A DNA stretch of 64,000 nucleotides, taken from Erodium maritimum. Its lineage: Eukaryota; Streptophyta; Magnoliopsida; Geraniales; Geraniaceae. The translations under genes and the position numbers were made by a program. The notes beneath the pieces were generated by a model. It did not search any database, was not told the origin of the DNA, and was given only the letters and a program-made list of their open reading frames with translations. Numbering within the stretch: the stretch's first letter is position 1; each line of letters begins with the position of its first letter. This document shows positions 58,168 to 64,000 of this stretch, in pieces. The stretch covers positions 52,398,803-52,462,802 of the forward strand of contig OY997588.1 of NCBI GenBank assembly GCA_963921825.1, written 5' to 3'.

Positions 58168-58300
58168 ATAAAGCTTAGTCCAAACTAGTTTACCAGTTGC
58201 ATCTCATTCAACTGCGTACTAAGCTTCTGTTATAGATTTTAGCAATAGTGTGTCTTTTGGCTTCTTAAGCCTATTGCACCGTTTTAGTCAAACAAAGTAC
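58168..58300 (-). pseudogene. Ty1/copia RNase H remnant (part 2, N-terminal)
   Basis: The minus strand from about 58300 leftward reads, with shifts, a serine/alanine-rich stretch like the STVAAESEYIAA region and then ELGVIPTYQ after joining to 36533. It is the other half of the RNase H split by element D. Confidence 0.55.
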
Positions 58301-59706
58301 CCAAGTAGGAATTGATTCAATAATCGTCTAGTTAATTTAGAAGTGTGTAACTCTTTACAACCATTTTATCTCCTCAATCTTCCTATAGAAGAACCATCCT
58401 TAACTGAAGGACGTTCTCTCATAGTATGGTGACTTTTACCATGGCCTAATTACTACCTAATCGTAGCACTCCAGGAAGACATACTCAACCCGATCCGTAT
58501 CTTATCAGTACAAGTCTGCTTAATTGGGGAAACGTCCTTTTGTTATATCAATATAGATCGATCTATATAGACCTTAACACTTATTCATAAATGATGTGAT
58601 GATGCCCAAGTCTATTGTGAAATATATTCCCAATCGTGGTTCAACATTTGAAGTTTGATTCATTATTTCTAATATAGAGGTATGTCTTTTACATACAACT
58701 TTGTTTAAAATCGTGCTCCCATTAACCTTCTTGTCACTTACAAGATTTTTTCTCGTTCTTGATAAAATCAAATCCCTCTTGACTTCTTTATCAAAATGAG
58801 AATTCTCAGACTCCATAAAACACTTTGTTCAAAATTCTCATACTATCCATAATTTGTTCAAAACATTCATGTCCTATCTTATATACGTATATTGAATGAA
58901 AGTTTCGTTTAAGAAACGTTTTCTTGACTTTCAATTTTATAGTGTCAATATTCAATTTAGGTCCAGAACAATTCTTATCGAACAATTACTAGTTACTAAG
59001 CACCACAATGGATCGATCGCATCTGATAGTATCGCGTGCAAAAAAAAAACTTGATTGGGTTGTAGCGGATCGATAATCAGATGACATCATAGGACATCGA
59101 AAGAACCATCGGATGACATCGACTAGCATCATAATGATGGTGTAACACTGGATAACGTCGACTTGAGAAAATTTGATTCATTTAAAGATGGTGATGTTAG
59201 ATAAATCTCAAACAAATAAAAATCGAAAAAATATTCATTCAAACTACTCAAACAGAACATTATAAAGAAAATTGATAGTGTTGAAAATTATGTTAGAAAA
59301 GAAATGAATTAGTGTTTGAAAAAATATGTAGGGTGAAAATTAGGAGTATTTTGAAAAATACTAACAAGATACAGTTTTTTTAAATGTTGTTTTTGATATA
59401 AAATGAGAGAGGCTATTTTATACGCATGATACAATTTTCCCCCAAGAAATACAAAATATGGCTCATCAAATTGTGTGAACATAAAAAGATTCTTTGGTTC
59501 AAATCTTATGCTCCAAATATGCCTTACCATCGTCACTGTCATGCCTAGGGTTGCTTGTGACCACTTTCTTCTTGGATATATCTTTTCTTCACCTTACCAT
59601 CTTTGCCCTATCTCCTTTATCTCCGAAGTCTCTTGTCCCCCCTCTCAATTTGATACCGGTTGACTTTAGGGTGCAACCCTCGTAGAGATGAAGGCTTTAG
59701 GGTTTC
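58301..59706. other. AT-rich region, probable remainder of the split copia element
   Basis: No intact frame or domain is recognised. It presumably includes decayed copia pol on the minus strand, but I cannot show motifs beyond 58300. Confidence 0.3.
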
Positions 59707-60640
59707 TGTAAGAACCCCCCCCCCCCCCGGTCGATCTCGGTCGAACCGGTGATTTTTTGGCAAAGTTTGACTTTCGGCCGGAAAAGTCAATCGATGACTC
59801 CGGGAGTCGTTCGGGACCTTTCCGGGGCCCAAAAATCTTATCCGTCATCACGGTTAGCTTAGTTGGGCAATTTCCTTTCGTTTGACTGTAATAGTGGAAA
59901 AGTCAATTTTTGGTCAAACCGGGACTTTATATCGACAAATCCTAATTAAATTAAGGTGTTGGAGTTTTTAGCTAAGGAAAAGTGGTCCTTACATGGACAC
60001 TTGTCCATGCTAGCTTGGAGGAGAAGAAAAGAGGCTAAAAGTACCCTTTTACCCCTCACAAGTGCCCTTAAGGGGATAAAAACTAAAAGGTTTTTTGGTC
60101 TTCCATCTATTTAGGTCATTTAAAGCAAGTGAAGCAACCAATTTTCAGCACAATTGCTTGTGGTGGCCGAACATAGCTAGAGAGAGAAAGAAGAGGAGCC
60201 TCCATTGAAGCTTGAAGAAGAAGCAAAGGAAAAGAAGCTCCTTTCAAGCCTTTCCTTCACCAAAATCTTCTCAAAAGCCCACCTTCTTCATCATCTCATC
60301 ATTCTAAAGGTAAGAACACTATCATAATCTCATTTCAATTCATTTATAGTCATGGGTTTTTGTGGGTTTTGCTTAAACTAAGTAGATTTTGAGTTCTATG
60401 TTGTTAGATGATGTTCTAGGGCATTAGATGATTGATTTTTGTTGAAATCTATGAGTTTTTGGTGTTTTTGATTTGGGAAATCTCTTGGGTATTTGGAGTT
60501 TTGATGAATTCTACCTTGGGTAGTGATAGATTGAAGTTATTTGACTGTTTTGGAGGTTTTGGATGACTGAAAATGGAGTTTTTGGACTGTTTTTCGTGAA
60601 AAGGAGGCTGGAGGAAGAAGAAGGATGGAACTGGCCTGGG

Positions 60641-60780
60641 CCGTCACGGATCCGTGACGGGCACCGTGACGGGAGACGTAATGGCTCCGTGAGGGAGACC
60701 GTGATGGTACTCGTCACGGGTCTGTGACATCATCCGTGATGGGGAGTCTCACGGCTCCGTGACCCGATCCGTGGCAGACC
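60641..60780. repeat. Cluster of GTGACGG/CCGTCAC palindromes in LTR C
   Basis: A perfect 20-bp palindrome, CCGTCACGGATCCGTGACGG (60641-60660), is followed by a series of degenerate CCGTGACGG, TCCGTGAGG, CGTCACGGG and TCACGGCTCCGTGA words, about ten in 140 bp. Confidence 0.85.
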
Positions 60781-61609
60781 AGTTTTGGTCCTTTTGAATC
60801 CTTTTTGGGTGTTTTGCGTCTATTTCAAGCTGTGTTTTTTTAACCAAACGGTTGGGGGGTTTTAACTTAGATGTGTGTCTCGTGGTTAGTCTTTAATTAT
60901 AGCCTTTTTATGATCCAAGACCTTGGAACCGAACTTGACGGAGGAGGAGGGCCTTGGACCTCGTGAGAAGACGGGGAGGAAGCTAGCCAGGACGTCAGCA
61001 GCTAGGAGTATTAAGCTTTGGAGAATTCATGGTAGGGAAGAGTAGTAACTCCACTCTTAAATATTGTTAATAGTATGCCTATAGGATAATAATAACCGGA
61101 AAGGTCCTAGTTTGCATATAGGATGTGATTCACTAGATTAAGCGCTTTTCAATTATATTAATAACTGGAAGAGTCTAGTATGCATGTAGGATGTGATTCA
61201 CTAGTTTAATCTCTTTCAATACATTGGGAAACTGTCGTGCTGGTAGAATGGCCATGTCGAGCCTGAGGATTGCTTGTTGAATGTACTTATTGATGATTGT
61301 TCATCCTTGGTATTGATGCATGCTCCGTCTTTAGGGTAATATAAGAGTCTTACTAATCTAGAATTTTGATGATTGTATGTGAATGGTTGATCCGTGTTAT
61401 GATTGATTGAGTGATTGTTGATTGTAATTTGATTGTGCCAAATGGTATGATCGGGAACGTGGTTGGTAAGTCATGTCGGTAAACGTGATTGTTATTATGA
61501 GTTCTTCGTGCGTGTTGTGGTACGATTGTTGGATTTGCTAAGTTGTGGTTGTATTATGACTTTATGCCGCGTGTTATTTCCTTGAGGTGTGTTCTAAGAT
61601 GAGTTGTGT

Positions 61610-61985
61610 TCCGGTATGGTACCTACACCGAGGGGAATGCCGGTGTAGGGTAGTACCTAGGCCGATGGATTGTGGTAACCCCGATGCGAATTCCGGGAAG
61701 ACCGATGCGAATTTCGGTATTGAGGTAACCCCGATGTGAATCCTGGGAAGACGTCCAGGCCGAAGGGAATTCCGGTATGACGTGAGGTTGTTTACCCTGA
61801 GGGGATTGTTTACTGGTTGTTTCACCCCGAGGGTATGCGTTCCTGCGGGAGCGTTTCCGGGAGGACATCTTACTTCACCCCGATGATCTATGGTCCTTTG
61901 GGGACATTTCCGAGAGCTTTGATGATATGTGTCCCTTTAGGGATGTTTCCGGTAGCCTCGACGATATGTGTCTCCTCTGGGCCGA
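61610..61985. repeat. Hairpin and tandem words in LTR C
   Basis: TACACCGAGGGGAATGCCGG followed by TGTAGG forms the same CTACACCG...CGGTGTAG hairpin as in element E. CCGATGCGAATTCCGGGAAG-type and ATGATATGTGTCCC units follow. Confidence 0.65.
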
Positions 61986-62606
61986 GGGGCAATCCGATAT
62001 GATACATTGATCAATTGTGGATCGGAGTATTGTGGTTTAAGTTATCTATGTGACGTTATACGTGCTTTCTTTAGTTGTTTTTATTAAAGAATAAATTGCC
62101 GTTTTTTTGATCTCCTTGAGTTAATGTTTTATTAAGCATTGAAATTCTTGTTGATATTTGATTATGGCGTTCTTTTGGTTAATCGTACTAATCGGAACTT
62201 TTGGATAATTGTACAAATTGTGTTTTATTGCCAAGCGGGGTTTTCGTTTACTTTACTACTTTTTCCTACTGAGCGTAAGCTCACCCCCCCCCCCCCCCCC
62301 CCTTCATGTTTATTGTTTGTACAGGTTTCCTTGGTGAGTAGACTTAGAGATTGTTTCGGGACCCGGGAGTTCCTGGAGGATCCGGGTGGCTTATTGTAGT
62401 TGGACGTACTTCCCACTTTTGGATCGAACTACTTTTCTTACTTGTTGAACTGAGCATTTGACTCATTTTTTTTATCGTAATCGTTATTTGGAACTTAAAG
62501 ATTTGGAGTTGATTCTCAATTAAATTAACTTTTATTATTATTTTATTACTATTACTAGTTCACGTCTCGAGTCCGGTCAAAACCGGATTTGGGGCGTGAC
62601 AGTTTC

Positions 62607-63060
62607 TCCATGGAACTGTTGCGTCGTCATCGCCGCTCGAAGCATTCATTTGACTTGAGGATCGAAAGACTCGTGACCCTTCACAGGAAGTTGGGTATGG
62701 TATCCCTCGCTGGGGAGGAGGATGACGACATGGTTATTCTGGTACCAACAAGACCTGGAGAAGTTGCGTCTTGTTGACTTGGGCGAAGATTTAGAAACAT
62801 GATTTTTTTCAACGGCGGCCCGACTTCCATCTAGATAAAGTTTTCCTCCTTATACCAACGACGACTATCATCTTGGCCATGGTCATGACAGATTTCTCAG
62901 ATGTTCGGGCCATATCTACTCAACAGTCTCGCTATGAGGTAAGGAACTTCGAATGGACATTAAGCAAGAGGATAGTCCTGTATCACAACTAGCCAGGCTT
63001 TCGTGGTCATCCTTCACATAGAGGGACAAGTCATTTTGTCCAGTAGTTCAAGACAACAAC
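62607..63060. other. No recognisable gene
   Basis: A 62-codon frame at 62589-62777 overlaps the LTR end and is unlikely to be real. Sequence may be decayed gag/pol of an older LTR element, but no motif is decisive. Confidence 0.35.
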
Positions 63061-63077
63061 CTAAAAAAGTCTTCGAC

Positions 63078-64000
63078 TTTTTTTTTTGATCTGCAAAGCA
63101 TATTTAAATTAAAACTGTTCTTTGAAAAAAAGAACAGAGTTGTGTTACAAACAAGAGCAATCCACATGGGATTCTCAACCACCAAACAACAAGACCTCAA
63201 CCCAACATGGGGAGAAACCACCAGAACCATTACCTCGACCCAACATGGGGAGGAACAACCAGGACTTGAAATTGATAAACCAACACAGTGGCTCAACCCA
63301 ACAAGGGGAGCAAACAGATTGAAATCAACAACAAATTGGGATCTTAGTATCCAGATTTTCCTACCATGAAGAACAAACAAAAACAGGGTCTAATACCCGA
63401 ATTTTCCTACCATTAAGCTCAATTATGAAAAAAACAGCAAAAACCCTGAACAGAAGCAGAGATCGAGCAACCAAGATTCTCATCCAGCTTCATAGACATC
63501 GATGCTCAACATCCCTTGCCCACAAGTCCCCAATACCCGCAAAGGCACTAGGGAGATGCAATTTTCGGGGTCAACACCCTACGGAAGGGGCATAAACTTA
63601 ACCTCTACTTAATCCATTAGATGTCCAGGGTTACAAAAACCCCATGCCTTCATCGGTGGCCAACACCGACCGATGAATCCAACCACAAAAGTGTTCGGGG
63701 GCACAGACAAAAAGCAGATAAGAAGAGAGGCAGAAAGGGAGGAAAAAATCGAGCTAGAAGGGATGAGCAACCTTACCAGTCCGACCCGCGCGTCCAGGAG
63801 CAAGAGCAAGTCTTGGAGGCAGTAGATCTGAGGCAACTGCGAGACACGCACCCGCCTACGAGCAGAGGAGCGCCTTAACCCGAGCCGCGAAGATCCATAC
63901 GAAAGAGCCAGGGTGAAGAAGGTGAGGGTACCAAGGAGGCGAACTGAGGACGGGAGAGGCGGAGGAACCGACAGATCTGGACCAGTCCTCTCCAAAACGG
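63078..64000 (-). mobile_element. LINE-like non-LTR element, 3' part, runs off the window
   Basis: Poly-T at 63078-63087 is, on the minus strand, a poly-A tail preceded by TTTAATTTAAATATGCTTTG and CAGATC, a common plant LINE ending. Further 5' are three imperfect repeats with CCCCATGTTGGGTTGAGG (63180-63310) and a long T-rich untranslated-looking region. The frame at 63609-63995 has no recognisable domain. Reverse transcriptase, if present, lies beyond 64000. Confidence 0.45.

Larger units (their letters stand above)
59707..62601 (+). mobile_element. Solo LTR C, related gypsy family
   Basis: A 2895-bp LTR starts TGTAAGAACC and ends GGGGCGTGACA, with a perfect GTTTC duplication (59702-59706 and 62602-62606). 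The start is followed by a 14-C run. It has a leader-like segment with GGATAAAAACTAAAAGG (about 60075) and a GAGAGAGAAAGAAGAGG part. It also has a palindrome cluster (60641-60780), ATGATATGTGTCCC units (61825-61975), and the stem-loop (62270-62283) followed by 19 C. It is related to LTRs A and B by its start and to D and E by its repeat words and end. No internal region. Confidence 0.87.

Overview
This window is nuclear DNA of a flowering plant, most likely a eudicot. The evidence is one intron-rich host gene of clear plant type (translation initiation factor eIF4G), set in AT-rich DNA packed with plant transposable elements: Ty3/gypsy LTR elements with an initiator-tRNA-Met primer site, Ty1/copia remnants, LINEs, a PIF/Harbinger element, and MULE-like MITEs. 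No bacterial, organellar, rRNA or CRISPR feature was seen. The species cannot be named from the sequence alone.

Layout. 1-2058: AT-rich and GC-rich filler ending in a broken copia RNase H. 2059-5360: solo LTR A, flanked by TCATG duplications. 5726-6029: MITE. 6092-8400: LINE derivative on the minus strand with an intact 610-codon ORF1 but no ORF2. 8830-10095: 3' end of a second LINE. 10130-11440: CACTA-like remnant with a subterminal repeat array. 12721-15806: solo LTR B (TCTAT duplications). 16556-27873: eIF4G on the plus strand. I reconstruct ten coding exons that join in frame to 1766 codons plus stop. Intron 5 has swallowed a 1.67-kb foldback element and a MITE. 28130-29415: non-LTR retroelement fragment. 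30645-32064: two MITEs. 33710-36104: PIF/Harbinger-type element carrying two Myb/SANT-like genes but no transposase.

36108-58300 is a deep nest of insertions, each layer supported by its own target-site duplication. A copia element (RNase H on the minus strand) was split by gypsy element D (36539-58167, plus, ATAAA/ATAAA). D was split by gypsy element E (42428-54581, minus, CGTGG/CATGG). E was hit by a copia-type solo LTR F (46384-48070, ACACG/ACACG). 59707-62601 is solo LTR C (GTTTC/GTTTC), and 63078-64000 is the 3' part of another LINE-like element.

The seven large LTRs (A, B, C, D5', D3', E5', E3') belong to related gypsy families. All that retain a 3' end finish in GGGGCGTGACA, and all carry a small TGAGC/GCTCA stem-loop just upstream. 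The most unusual observation is that elements D and E, which are clearly different copies, each carry at a corresponding internal position a nearly perfect sense copy of the 5' half of plant initiator tRNA-Met. This is the same tRNA whose 3' end matches the primer-binding site of E. The tRNA segment is far better conserved than its flanks. Neither element has an intact pol, so both would depend on proteins supplied in trans.
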